This document shows, piece after piece, positions 5,829-13,590 of a stretch of DNA of 19,765 bases. Under the pieces are notes generated by a model. The model had not been told where the DNA came from. It ran no database searches and saw only the letters and a list, made by a program, of their open reading frames with translations. A program made the translations under genes and the position numbers. Every line of letters begins with the position of its first letter. Positions within the stretch are counted from its first letter, which is position 1. The stretch is from JAHHTP01 sp964587555 (lineage in GTDB: Bacteria > Bacillota > Clostridia > Oscillospirales > Ruminococcaceae), in the NCBI GenBank assembly GCA_964587555.1, contig CAZPLR010000037.1:1-19765 (forward strand). The letters run 5' to 3'.

Positions 5829-7271
5829 TTATTCTTCGATACCGAAAGCGGTGAAGTCGCTTGGCGACATATCGCTGTCACGAACAAACTGCACCTTTAC
5901 CGCGTTTTTGACCGGCAGGAAAGTGATCTTTAGGCGGTCGAGCGTTGTATAGCCCTCTCCGTAAAGGTACGCCTCGTAGATGTCAGACGCGGTCCAGCCG
6001 CCGCAGGCCTCTCTGCCGCAGTAATTGCCCACCCGTTCGTTTTCCGGATCGTCCGGCAGGCGGCAAGGCGTAAATTCGTCCTTCCTCACGGTAAACGCAA
6101 ATTCTCCGTTTTGGCTTTCCAGCCGGAAATGATCCCCGTCCGGCGCAAAGTCGGCGGAAAGCGCCGTAAAGCCCATCGGATTGTCCGAGAGCGCAAAGCG
6201 TTTACGGCTCACCTGCTCCCAAACTGTCATCTGATCGGTCAGCTGCGGCTGCGGCATCTGTAAATTCTCGCAGAGCAGATTCAGCGTCTCGTTTGCCGCT
6301 TTGTTTTCCGGAAGCGGCTCTCCCATAGCAGGCAGCAGAATCTCCCAGACTCCGTCCAGCGTTTCCTGCATCGGCATGGTGCCGGCGTTGACGGCAAGCA
6401 CCGCATCCTGCTTTGGCATGACAACGCAGAGCTGGCCGAACGCGCCGTCTCCGCGGTAAACGCCCTCCGGCTGGCAGCGCCAGAACTGATAACCGTAGCC
6501 GCAGCGCCAATCCGGCGTGTTTCCGGCGTTATCAATCTGCTTGGAGACTGCAAGATCGATCCATTCTGCGTTTAGCAGCTGTTTTCCCTCCCAAGAGCCG
6601 CGCTGCAGGTAAAACTGTCCGAATTTGGCGAGGTCTCGGGTTGTGACGTTCAGCCCGAAGCCGCCGCAGCTGATCCCTTCCGGGGAAGAAAGCCACCAGG
6701 TCTGCTCCGAAAAGCCGAGCGGTTCAAACAGGCGCGGACGGAGATAGTCCATAACGGTCTGTCCGGTGACCTTTTGCAGGATTGCGGAGACAACATAGGT
6801 TCCGGCAGTGTTATAGGTGAAGATGCTTCCCGGCTCCTTGTCGATATAGCTGGTTAGGAAGTTGTAAACCCAGTTTGTTCCGTTCATCGCATTCGGCTCT
6901 ACTGAATGTCCCGACGCCATCGAAAGCAAGTGGCGCACCGTGACCTTTTTCATATAGCCACATGGCTCACACGGAAGCTTTTCCGCAAAGAAATCGACAA
7001 TCGGCGTATCCAGCGACAAAAGCCCTTCCTGTACCGCGAAGCCGGCGGCGGTGCTGGTGAAGCTTTTGCTGAGCGACCAAAGAATATGAGGTTTTTCCGG
7101 CGCATATGGTTTAAAGTAACACTCCAGCGCGGTTTTCCCGTGGCGCAGAAGGATGATGGAGTGCAGGTTTAAGTTTCTTTCCTGCGTATAGCGGATGAAG
7201 CGTGTGAGCGCATCGGACGGGATGCCGAGCGACTCCGGTGCGGCGTATGGAAGACAGTCTGTTTTTTTCAT
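5829..7271 (-). CDS. Serine hydrolase, beta-lactamase/DD-peptidase fold (COG1680 type)
   Basis: The 480-aa protein has the class C beta-lactamase-like fold. SLSK at 66-69 is the SxxK nucleophile motif, YN at 153-154 corresponds to the YxN site, and GDGAFGQ at 274-280 corresponds to the third (HxG-like) motif. HLLSMASGH at 114-122 is typical of the family. Residues from about 360 form an extra C-terminal beta-rich-looking region. No signal peptide is visible, so it is predicted to be cytoplasmic; family members cleave varied esters and amides, and the substrate is unknown. This is not evidence of antibiotic resistance. The ATG at 7271 has GGGAGG at good spacing; a TTG at 7277 is too close to it. 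The promoter lies at 7347-7375, and the gene ends at the hairpin preceding ytaF. Confidence 0.87.
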   Translation of the reverse strand: MKKTDCLPYAAPESLGIPSDALTRFIRYTQERNLNLHSIILLRHGKTALECYFKPYAPEKPHILWSLSKSFTSTAAGFAVQEGLLSLDTPIVDFFAEKLPCEPCGYMKKVTVRHLLSMASGHSVEPNAMNGTNWVYNFLTSYIDKEPGSIFTYNTAGTYVVSAILQKVTGQTVMDYLRPRLFEPLGFSEQTWWLSSPEGISCGGFGLNVTTRDLAKFGQFYLQRGSWEGKQLLNAEWIDLAVSKQIDNAGNTPDWRCGYGYQFWRCQPEGVYRGDGAFGQLCVVMPKQDAVLAVNAGTMPMQETLDGVWEILLPAMGEPLPENKAANETLNLLCENLQMPQPQLTDQMTVWEQVSRKRFALSDNPMGFTALSADFAPDGDHFRLESQNGEFAFTVRKDEFTPCRLPDDPENERVGNYCGREACGGWTASDIYEAYLYGEGYTTLDRLKITFLPVKNAVKVQFVRDSDMSPSDFTAFGIEE

Positions 7272-7346
7272 AATCAATTTCCTCCCTTTTCACATTTCCG
7301 ATTTCCTTTTTGCAAGGATATCATTGGCCGAATGGCCGACATCTTC

Positions 7347-7375
7347 ATTGTAACCTCTTTCTAAGGACCTGTCAA
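7347..7375 (-). promoter_or_regulatory. Sigma-A promoter for the serine hydrolase gene
   Basis: On the minus strand TTGACA (7375-7370), 17 bp and TACAAT (7352-7347). A small GGCC-ATTC-GGCC palindrome (7326-7337) lies just after the predicted start of transcription. It could be an operator or a small 5' hairpin. Confidence 0.8.
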
Positions 7376-7445
7376 GAAAAAGAGCCGCCAAAAGCTTTTT
7401 CCTTTTGTGCTGCTGCTCTATTTTCTGATTTTCTTTCAAAATGAG

Positions 7446-7479
7446 AAAATGGGCAGTTACCCTCAATAAATAACTGCCC
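7446..7479 (-). terminator. Intrinsic terminator of the citrate synthase gene
   Basis: On the minus strand GGGCAGTTA (7479-7471) pairs perfectly with TAACTGCCC (7459-7451) around an 11-base loop, followed by ATTTTCTCATTTT. It lies 44-77 bp after the citrate synthase stop. Confidence 0.8.
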
Positions 7480-7522
7480 TATAAACTCAAATTTTCCGCC
7501 CTGACAGACCTGATTTTGTTGT

Positions 7523-8878
7523 TTATCGGTTTTGCAGTGGGATATAGGAGCGCGGCTTGCCGACCGCTTTATAAGCCGGACGCATGATGCGTCCGCCGGA
7601 CATGATTTCCTCGATGCGGTGCGCCGCCCATCCGGTCATCCGCGCGACCGCAAATATCGGGGTGTACAAATCCACTGGGATCTGTAAAGAGCGGTATATT
7701 AAGCCGGAATAAAGGTCGACGTTGGCGCACATCGGCTTATCGCTGCGCTTTTTGCGCTGGTATATCTCCGGCGCAAGCTCTTGGATCAGCGTGAGCAGGC
7801 GTAAGATGCGTTCCAGCTCGGTGCCCGCCACCGCCTTCTCCGCAGCGTCCCGCAGCAGCTCGGCGCGCGGATCGGATATGGTATAGACCGCGTGCCCCAT
7901 GCCGTAAATTAAGCCGCTGCCGTCGCCGCCCTTTTTATCGAGGATTTTTTCCAAATATGCGGCAACCTGTCCAGCGTCGTTGATATCCTCGACGTCCCGT
8001 TCAAAATAGGAGATCATCTCCATGACCTTGATATTTGCACCGCCATGACGCGGTCCCTTCAGCGCGCCGATCCCAGCGGCGAACGCGGAATAGGCGTCGG
8101 TTCCAGAGGAGGTCAGCACGCGGGTGGCAAAGGTGGAGTTATTACCGCCGCCATGCTCTGCGTGCAGGATCAGGCATAGGTCGAGCAGCATTGCTTCCTC
8201 GTGTGTGTACTGCCTGTCTGGACGCAGCATGGAAAGGATGCTTTCGGCAAAGCCCTCATTGTCGCGCAGCGGATGGAAATACATCGTCTGATTGTCGTAG
8301 TAATGGCGTTTGACTTGATACGCGTCTACCATGATGACCGACATTTTTGCAATCAGGTTGATGGCGATCTCCAGCTCCTTTTCGATTGCTGCATACTCGA
8401 TATTGTCATCATAGGAATAAAGCGATAAAACAGAGCGCGCCATTTTATTCATGATATTTGGAGATGGCGCTTTGATTATCATATCCTCGGTAAAGCTGTC
8501 CGGCAGGTGACGCAGGCTGCGGATCAGCCGACAGAAGGTGGATAAGGTTTGCGCGTCCGGCAGTTCGCCGAACAGCAGCAGATACATGACCTCCTCAAAG
8601 CCGAAGCGGTCGTTTTCCTGACAGCTTTTCACGATGTCCCGCACATTATAGCCGCGGAAAAACAACTGTCCGGGGATCGGCTCGCGCTCACCCTCGTTGA
8701 TGAGGTAGCCGTGGACATTACAGATGTTGGTAAAGCCCACCATAACGCCGGTGCCGTCTGAGTTTCGCAGTCCGCGCTTGACATTGTAGAGGTTATACTG
8801 CTCCGGCGTGATTGCCGGCGTTTTTAAATGCTTGGAAAACTGCAAAAGCAGATCCTTGGTTTCGTTTGTATCGGTCAA
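7523..8878 (-). CDS. Citrate synthase (citrate/2-methylcitrate synthase family)
   Basis: The 451-aa cytoplasmic enzyme condenses acetyl-CoA with oxaloacetate (or propionyl-CoA in the methylcitrate branch). In an anaerobe this usually feeds the oxidative arm toward 2-oxoglutarate and glutamate. Family motifs are present: HAEHGGGN at 239-246, GPRHGGAN at 275-282, GMGHAVY at 326-332 (second catalytic His) and ANVDLYSG at 385-392 with the catalytic Asp at 388. Start: a TTG at 8878 with AGGGG eight bases upstream. No ATG occurs before residue 46, which would delete the N-terminal part, so the TTG is well supported. It has its own promoter and terminator and appears monocistronic. Citrate versus methylcitrate preference cannot be read from sequence here. 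Confidence 0.94.
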   Translation of the reverse strand: MTDTNETKDLLLQFSKHLKTPAITPEQYNLYNVKRGLRNSDGTGVMVGFTNICNVHGYLINEGEREPIPGQLFFRGYNVRDIVKSCQENDRFGFEEVMYLLLFGELPDAQTLSTFCRLIRSLRHLPDSFTEDMIIKAPSPNIMNKMARSVLSLYSYDDNIEYAAIEKELEIAINLIAKMSVIMVDAYQVKRHYYDNQTMYFHPLRDNEGFAESILSMLRPDRQYTHEEAMLLDLCLILHAEHGGGNNSTFATRVLTSSGTDAYSAFAAGIGALKGPRHGGANIKVMEMISYFERDVEDINDAGQVAAYLEKILDKKGGDGSGLIYGMGHAVYTISDPRAELLRDAAEKAVAGTELERILRLLTLIQELAPEIYQRKKRSDKPMCANVDLYSGLIYRSLQIPVDLYTPIFAVARMTGWAAHRIEEIMSGGRIMRPAYKAVGKPRSYIPLQNR

Positions 8879-8967
8879 AACGACAGCCCCTTCCTTTTTG
8901 CGTGAAGAATGAATTTCTGTTTTTTGTAAAATTCACGTTTTTGCCTATTTATGTGCAGCCAAGCTTT

Positions 8968-8996
8968 ATTATAGCCCTGATGTGCCGGATTGTCAA
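8968..8996 (-). promoter_or_regulatory. Consensus sigma-A promoter for citrate synthase
   Basis: On the minus strand TTGACA (8996-8991), 17 bp and TATAAT (8973-8968) match consensus exactly. The leader of about 80 nt contains TGAATTT/AAATTCA and, overlapping it, CGTGAA/TTCACG, two alternative stems just before the ribosome site. Confidence 0.87.
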
Positions 8997-9131
8997 GACC
9001 GTTTTCAAAAGGAAATGAAAGATTTTTCTTTTTAGAATGCAAAAGAGGGCAAAAGAAAGGCTGCTTTGCAGGCTCAAAGCGCGGGTGCGGCTTTTTGCGG
9101 GCTATAAGAAGGATGGAAAGGAAAAAAGCGT

Positions 9132-10064
9132 ATGAGAAAAAGGGGTGTTATTTCCAGCCTGCGTCGGGGAAGACTTTACGCGGCGGCTTGCGTGGCGGCG
9201 CTGGCGGTCGCCTCGCTGCTTTGGAGCATAGCGGGTTTGCCGCAGGAGGAGACGTCTGCGGAATTTTGCTTTCCGGTGCAGACGGGCGAGGGGATCATAC
9301 AGGTTCCGGCGGCAGAGTATATTGCCGGGTGTGCGATGAACGCTGCCGCGCCGGAAGGGGAGGAAGCGGAGGAATACCGCAAAGCGCTTTGTGCGGCAGT
9401 TTCCACCAACGCATGGTATCTGCTGCAGCGAGGGGACGCCCTTTCGCAAGATGCGCACGGTATGAGGTGGAGCGATATGGAGTCGCTTGCAGAGCGGTAT
9501 TCTGCACAGACAGTGAGGGATTGGTGGGAAGCCGCGGTCTGGGCGGCGGATAAAGTGATCTGTTATAGGAGCAGACCGATCTTGGCGGCGTATTTTTCGT
9601 CCGGATTTGGAATTACCGAGTCGTCGGCTCTGGCTTGGGGGAAGGAAGCGGCATATTTAACGCGGGTGAGAGGATATGATATGGACGCGCCGGTGAAGAA
9701 AACGCTTCTTTTGCGGGAGGATGCGCTTGCGGCGTATCTGAAGGAATTGGGGATAGAAGCATCCGGTGAGCTGCGTATTGCGTCCCGCAGCGAAGCGGGA
9801 ACGGTGCTTTCGCTTTATGCGGGAGAGGAGAGGCTTGACACGGCGGCGTTTGTAAAGGCGTTTTCGCTGCCGTCACACGTTTTTACGATCAGACAGGCGG
9901 AGGGAGGCTATCTGCTTACCTGTTTGGGGAAAGGGGACGGCGTAGGGATGAGTCTGTACGGCGCCAAGCAGATGGCGAAGGCGGGATTTAACGCGCAGCA
10001 AATAGTTATGCACTATTATCAAGGGGCAAAGCTTTGTTCGTTTGGGGCTGCGAATGCGCAATAA
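9132..10064 (+). CDS. SpoIID/LytB-like protein, divergent, expected catalytic residues missing
   Basis: The 310-aa protein has a membrane anchor at about 15-35 and an extracytoplasmic SpoIID-like domain. EYIAGCAMNAAAP at 62-74 aligns with the family's EYLxGVVAAEMP segment. AAYFSSGFGITESS near 152-165 and the C-terminal GDGVGMSLYGAKQMAKAG at 268-285 are also recognisable. SpoIID proteins are glycan-cleaving lytic transglycosylases acting in forespore engulfment, or amidase enhancers. Here the catalytic Glu of the first motif is not kept (Ala/Asn stretch), and the His of the C-terminal GHGVGMSQ motif is Asp269, so classical activity is doubtful. The ATG at 9132 has AAAGGA nine bases upstream. 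I cannot place a confident promoter; 9000-9131 shows nothing else. A structural or regulatory sporulation role is possible but unproven. Confidence 0.8.
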   Translation: MRKRGVISSLRRGRLYAAACVAALAVASLLWSIAGLPQEETSAEFCFPVQTGEGIIQVPAAEYIAGCAMNAAAPEGEEAEEYRKALCAAVSTNAWYLLQRGDALSQDAHGMRWSDMESLAERYSAQTVRDWWEAAVWAADKVICYRSRPILAAYFSSGFGITESSALAWGKEAAYLTRVRGYDMDAPVKKTLLLREDALAAYLKELGIEASGELRIASRSEAGTVLSLYAGEERLDTAAFVKAFSLPSHVFTIRQAEGGYLLTCLGKGDGVGMSLYGAKQMAKAGFNAQQIVMHYYQGAKLCSFGAANAQ

Positions 10065-10118
10065 GGGCAAAAGAGGGGCGGTATGTCGGAAAAGTTTTTG
10101 AAAATTTTGCGAAATGAT

Positions 10119-10147
10119 TTGAAATAGGAACATAGATGTGATATAAT
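10119..10147 (+). promoter_or_regulatory. Sigma-A promoter of the Gld-like ABC transporter operon
   Basis: TTGAAA (10119-10124), 17 bp and TATAAT (10142-10147), with an extended -10 TG before the TATAAT. It produces a leader of about 145 nt before the ATG at 10300. Confidence 0.85.
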
Positions 10148-10175
10148 GTGAGATAGTGCAGACAAAGGTACTGTC

Positions 10176-10211
10176 ATGGACGCGCGGCAAAAAAGCGCGG
10201 TCGTAAAATAA
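10176..10211 (+). CDS. Possible 11-residue upstream leader ORF
   Basis: The short frame MDARQKSAVVK starts at an ATG at 10176 with AAAGG seven bases upstream and stops at 10211, about 90 nt before the ATPase gene. It overlaps a CGCGC/GCGCG hairpin. Further down, GCTGCG (10256-10261) pairs with CGCAGC (10270-10275), or alternatively CTGC (10254-10257) with GCAG (10262-10265), just before the AGGAGG of the ATPase gene. This could be a leader peptide or chance. Confidence 0.3.
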   Translation: MDARQKSAVVK

Positions 10212-10299
10212 AATGATTTGTCTGATAGAAGTAGAAAGGTCAAAGGGGCGGTTCTGCTGCGGCAGTTGGCGCAGCGGGAAGCCTGTAGGAGGTCGTTTT

Positions 10300-11355
10300 A
10301 TGATCGAGGTGAAAAATCTCACCAAGCTTTACGGTGACAAGCGTGGCATCGATAATATTTCGTTTACCGTAAACGAGGGAGAAATTCTTGGATTTTTAGG
10401 CCCGAACGGCGCCGGAAAAACCACAACGATGAATATCCTGACCGGGTATTTATCCGCCACCGAGGGTGTGGCAAAGATCGGTGATTTTGATATTTTGGAA
10501 AATCCGATGGAGGCTAAAAAGTGCATTGGATATCTGCCGGAGCAGCCGCCGTTATATCTGGATATGACGGTCAAGGAGTACTTAAACTTTGTGTATGATC
10601 TCAAGCGCTGCAAGCTGCCGCGCGAGCATCACATCGAGGAGATCTGTTCAGTCGTGCGGATCAAGAATGTCTATACCCGTTTGATTAAAAACCTTTCCAA
10701 AGGCTATAAGCAGCGCGTGGGCTTGGCGCAGGCGCTGATCGGCAATCCGAGGGTGCTGATCCTCGACGAGCCGACGGTCGGGCTGGATCCGAAGCAGATC
10801 ATTGAGATCCGCAACCTGATTAAGAGCCTGTCCTCTCAGCACACCATCATTCTTTCCTCCCACATCCTGCCGGAAGTACAGGCGGTTTGCGACCGCATTG
10901 TAGTTATCAACGAGGGCAAGCTTGTCGCGGACGACACCGAGTCCAATCTTTCGAACAAGCTGACCAAGGACAAGCGCTTCACGATCCGGGTCGAGGGCGA
11001 TTTGGAGAAGATCATGAAAGCGTTTTCCAAATGCGAGGTCATCCGCCGAATCACCGAGCATGGCGAGAAGGAAACCGGCGTGTTTGAGTTTGTCATCGAG
11101 GGAGACGAGGGCGTAGATATTCGCAGAGAGGTATTTGACTGTCTGGCAGCCGGAGGGTTCAGAATCCTGGAGATGCACGCGACCGAGATGACGCTGGAGG
11201 ATATTTTCTTAAAGCTGACCAACGGCACCATGGTGGAGATGCCGAAAGAAGAAGCGCCGGAGGAAACGGACAGTCCCGACGATACGGACGATTCGGATGG
11301 CGAGAGCGTTTTGGACAAGAATGATATTATCTTAGGCGACGACCAGACACTATAA
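10300..11355 (+). CDS. ABC transporter ATP-binding protein (GldA/NatA-like)
   Basis: The 351-aa cytoplasmic ATPase drives the adjacent ABC-2 permease. Walker A is GPNGAGKTT (34-42), the Q-loop Gln is at 82, the signature LSKGYKQR is at 132-139, Walker B is VLILDEP (152-158) and the switch His is H188. About 90 residues follow as a regulatory domain, then a strongly acidic tail (about 310-351, rich in Asp and Glu), which is unusual for this family. The ATG at 10300 has AGGAGG seven bases upstream; an in-frame codon at 10213 is less likely. It is the first gene of a four-gene unit, 24 bp before the permease. The closest named relatives by organisation are GldA proteins of Bacteroidetes gliding motility and NatA-type exporters. 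The cargo is unknown. Confidence 0.92.
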   Translation: MIEVKNLTKLYGDKRGIDNISFTVNEGEILGFLGPNGAGKTTTMNILTGYLSATEGVAKIGDFDILENPMEAKKCIGYLPEQPPLYLDMTVKEYLNFVYDLKRCKLPREHHIEEICSVVRIKNVYTRLIKNLSKGYKQRVGLAQALIGNPRVLILDEPTVGLDPKQIIEIRNLIKSLSSQHTIILSSHILPEVQAVCDRIVVINEGKLVADDTESNLSNKLTKDKRFTIRVEGDLEKIMKAFSKCEVIRRITEHGEKETGVFEFVIEGDEGVDIRREVFDCLAAGGFRILEMHATEMTLEDIFLKLTNGTMVEMPKEEAPEETDSPDDTDDSDGESVLDKNDIILGDDQTL

Positions 11356-11379
11356 AAATATTGGAAAGGGGATTTATCT

Positions 11380-12081
11380 ATGTGGGCAATTTATAAACGC
11401 GAGCTGAAGACATATTTTACCTCGGCGATTGGGTATATTTATCTGGCGGTCATGTTCGGCTTGGGCGGTTACGAGTTCTATGCGCTGTTTTCCAGCGGCA
11501 GCAGCCAGTACACCTATGTGTTCAATTTTATCTGCAATATCGCGATGTACACAATCCCGCTTTTGACCATGCGGCTTATGAGCGAGGATAAGAAGCTGAA
11601 GACCGATCAGCTTCTGCTCACTTCGCCGGTGAGCATCGGCGGCGTGATTTTTGGCAAATTCTTTGCGGCGCTTACCCTTTATTTTATCGCCATGCTGCAG
11701 TTTATCGTTTACATTCTCGTGCTGTCGGCCTTTTCCACACCGGACTGGAATGTATTTTTAGGCAATTTCTTAGGGCTGTTCCTGCTTGGCGCGGCGCTGA
11801 TTGCGATCGGGCTTTTTATCTCGTCGCTGACCGAGAATCAGATGGTTGCGGCGATCGGCTGTTTGGCGCTGACCATCATCCTGTCCTTATTTGACGCAAT
11901 CGCGGGGCTGATGCCGAACGAATTTTTATCCAACGTATTCACTGCGCTGTCCATTCCGTCTCGTTACAATGATTTTGTATCCGGGCTGCTTGACGTTTCG
12001 CATATTCTGTTCTTTTTGAGCATCAGCGCGGTGTTTATCTTCTTGTCGATCCGTGCGCTGGAAAAGAAGCGCTGGAGCTAA
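11380..12081 (+). CDS. ABC-2 family permease (GldF-like)
   Basis: The 233-aa integral membrane protein begins MWAIYKRELKTYFTSAIGY, the usual amphipathic entry of ABC-2 permeases. It has about six hydrophobic segments near 17-38, 48-64, 92-115, 126-147, 152-175 and 205-226. The cytoplasmic MSEDKKLKTDQLLLTSPV segment at about 67-84 matches the coupling-helix region of GldF-like permeases. It would form the membrane channel with the upstream ATPase, probably as a homodimer or with another partner. The ATG at 11380 has GGGG eight bases upstream. It lies 24 bp after the ATPase and 24 bp before the GldG-like gene, so all are one transcript. Confidence 0.9.
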   Translation: MWAIYKRELKTYFTSAIGYIYLAVMFGLGGYEFYALFSSGSSQYTYVFNFICNIAMYTIPLLTMRLMSEDKKLKTDQLLLTSPVSIGGVIFGKFFAALTLYFIAMLQFIVYILVLSAFSTPDWNVFLGNFLGLFLLGAALIAIGLFISSLTENQMVAAIGCLALTIILSLFDAIAGLMPNEFLSNVFTALSIPSRYNDFVSGLLDVSHILFFLSISAVFIFLSIRALEKKRWS

Positions 12082-12105
12082 AACGGGGAGAGGAAGGAAA
12101 CCAAT

Positions 12106-13590
12106 ATGAAAAAAAACATTTTAAAAAGCCGCGTATTCAAACACGGTGCGCTTGCAACAGCGCTGACGATCGGCTTTATCGTTCTGATTGTAATTATTAA
12201 CACAATCGCGGGCATTCTGCTGGATCACTACCCGCTTTCGATCGACCTGACCTCCGACAACCGTTTCACTCTGACAGATGAGTCGGTGGAGTATCTTCAG
12301 GAACTGGATAAGCCGGTTTATATCTACGTTTGCCGTTCGGAGGCGGACTTTGAAAACTACAGCGGAGAGGATACTTCGGACAACACCTATGCCGCGATGT
12401 TCAAGCAAGCATACGAAATATTAAAAGACTATTCCAAATACAGTTCCTATGTCACGCTGGAATTTCTGGATCTAAACCAGAATCCGACCTTTGCGGAAAA
12501 GTATCCGAATGAGAGCCTCAACAGCGGCTGCATCATTGTTCAGTCGGATCTGCGGTATAAGGTTGTGACGGTCAGCAACATGTTCTCAGCGACCCAGTAT
12601 TCTGAGTCCTACGTTTCCTACAAATCCAAATCGGAGCAGGTGATGACCAGTGCGATTATGTATGTCCTTGACGAGGATCCGGTAACGGTTATCGCGCTCA
12701 ATGAAACCGATGAAACGGTGGAAGATTATATTTCGCTGCTTGGCACCAACACCTTCAACGTCATCACGCGTGAGCTTTTGACCGACGAGCTGGACGCGGA
12801 CGCGCAGGTGATTATTTTGGCGGGACAGGAAACCGATCTTTCGGTTGAGGAGCTGGACAAGCTGGATAAATGGCTGGACAACGACGGCAAGTTTGGACGC
12901 ACGTTTTTGTACATCCCGGAGGTGTCGGTTTCGAACATGCCGAATCTGACCGAGTTTTTAGCGGAATGGGGCATGGAGATCGATCCCGGCTATGTTGCGG
13001 AAACCGACACAAGCAAGATCATTTCAAACAACCAATTCCTTCCGGTCATGAGTCTTGCCGACTCGGAATATTTGGAGGAAGAGAACATCAGCGACGGATA
13101 TTTGATCCAAGCGTATGCACATCCGGTTAACACGCTTTGGGAGTCATCCCAAAACCGTAAGACTGAGATTTTGATTCAGAGCAGCGACTCTGCGGTGCTT
13201 ATTCCGGCGGATATCACGGAGGAAGACGATTTCCATATCAGCGAGCAGCCAACGCAGAGCTTCAGCGTTGCTGTGCGCGGTTATCGTTCCAAATATGTCG
13301 ATGATGAGCTGGTTCATTCCAATGTGATCGTTTACGGCTCCCGCGCCGCGCTTGACGGCAGCTTACTCAGCCATTCCTCCTTGAATAACGGCAGCGTTGC
13401 GCTGGCGCTGGTCAATGCAGCGGTCAGCAATAAAAACGATGTGAGTATTCTTTCGGTTGACTTCTCTTCGGACGTGATTACCGTCACCTCGAGCCAGATC
13501 ACTGCGGTATTGATCATTTTTGTTATCGCAATCCCGGCGATTGTGCTGGTGCTCGGCATCGTTACCTTCTTTAGAAGGAGGCATTTATGA
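12106..13590 (+). CDS. GldG-like ABC transporter auxiliary protein
   Basis: The 494-aa protein has an N-terminal membrane segment at about 17-38, a large extracytoplasmic region and a C-terminal membrane segment at about 465-487 ending in RRRHL. After the first segment comes LTSDNRFTLTDESVEYLQEL, the opening typical of the GldG/ABC-auxiliary family, followed by a domain with a dominant alpha/beta pattern (VTVIALNETDE, VIILAGQETDLS). In Bacteroidetes, GldG works with GldA and GldF in gliding motility and type 9 secretion-linked functions. In Firmicutes the role is not established. The ribosome site is GGAAGG upstream of the ATG at 12106. The last 4 bp overlap the next gene (ATGA), implying translational coupling. 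Confidence 0.88.
   Translation: MKKNILKSRVFKHGALATALTIGFIVLIVIINTIAGILLDHYPLSIDLTSDNRFTLTDESVEYLQELDKPVYIYVCRSEADFENYSGEDTSDNTYAAMFKQAYEILKDYSKYSSYVTLEFLDLNQNPTFAEKYPNESLNSGCIIVQSDLRYKVVTVSNMFSATQYSESYVSYKSKSEQVMTSAIMYVLDEDPVTVIALNETDETVEDYISLLGTNTFNVITRELLTDELDADAQVIILAGQETDLSVEELDKLDKWLDNDGKFGRTFLYIPEVSVSNMPNLTEFLAEWGMEIDPGYVAETDTSKIISNNQFLPVMSLADSEYLEEENISDGYLIQAYAHPVNTLWESSQNRKTEILIQSSDSAVLIPADITEEDDFHISEQPTQSFSVAVRGYRSKYVDDELVHSNVIVYGSRAALDGSLLSHSSLNNGSVALALVNAAVSNKNDVSILSVDFSSDVITVTSSQITAVLIIFVIAIPAIVLVLGIVTFFRRRHL

Noticed and set aside
5829..7271. Antibiotic-resistance beta-lactamase
   Set aside because: The motifs fit the broad COG1680 serine hydrolase family, and there is no signal peptide to export it. 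A resistance role is not supported.
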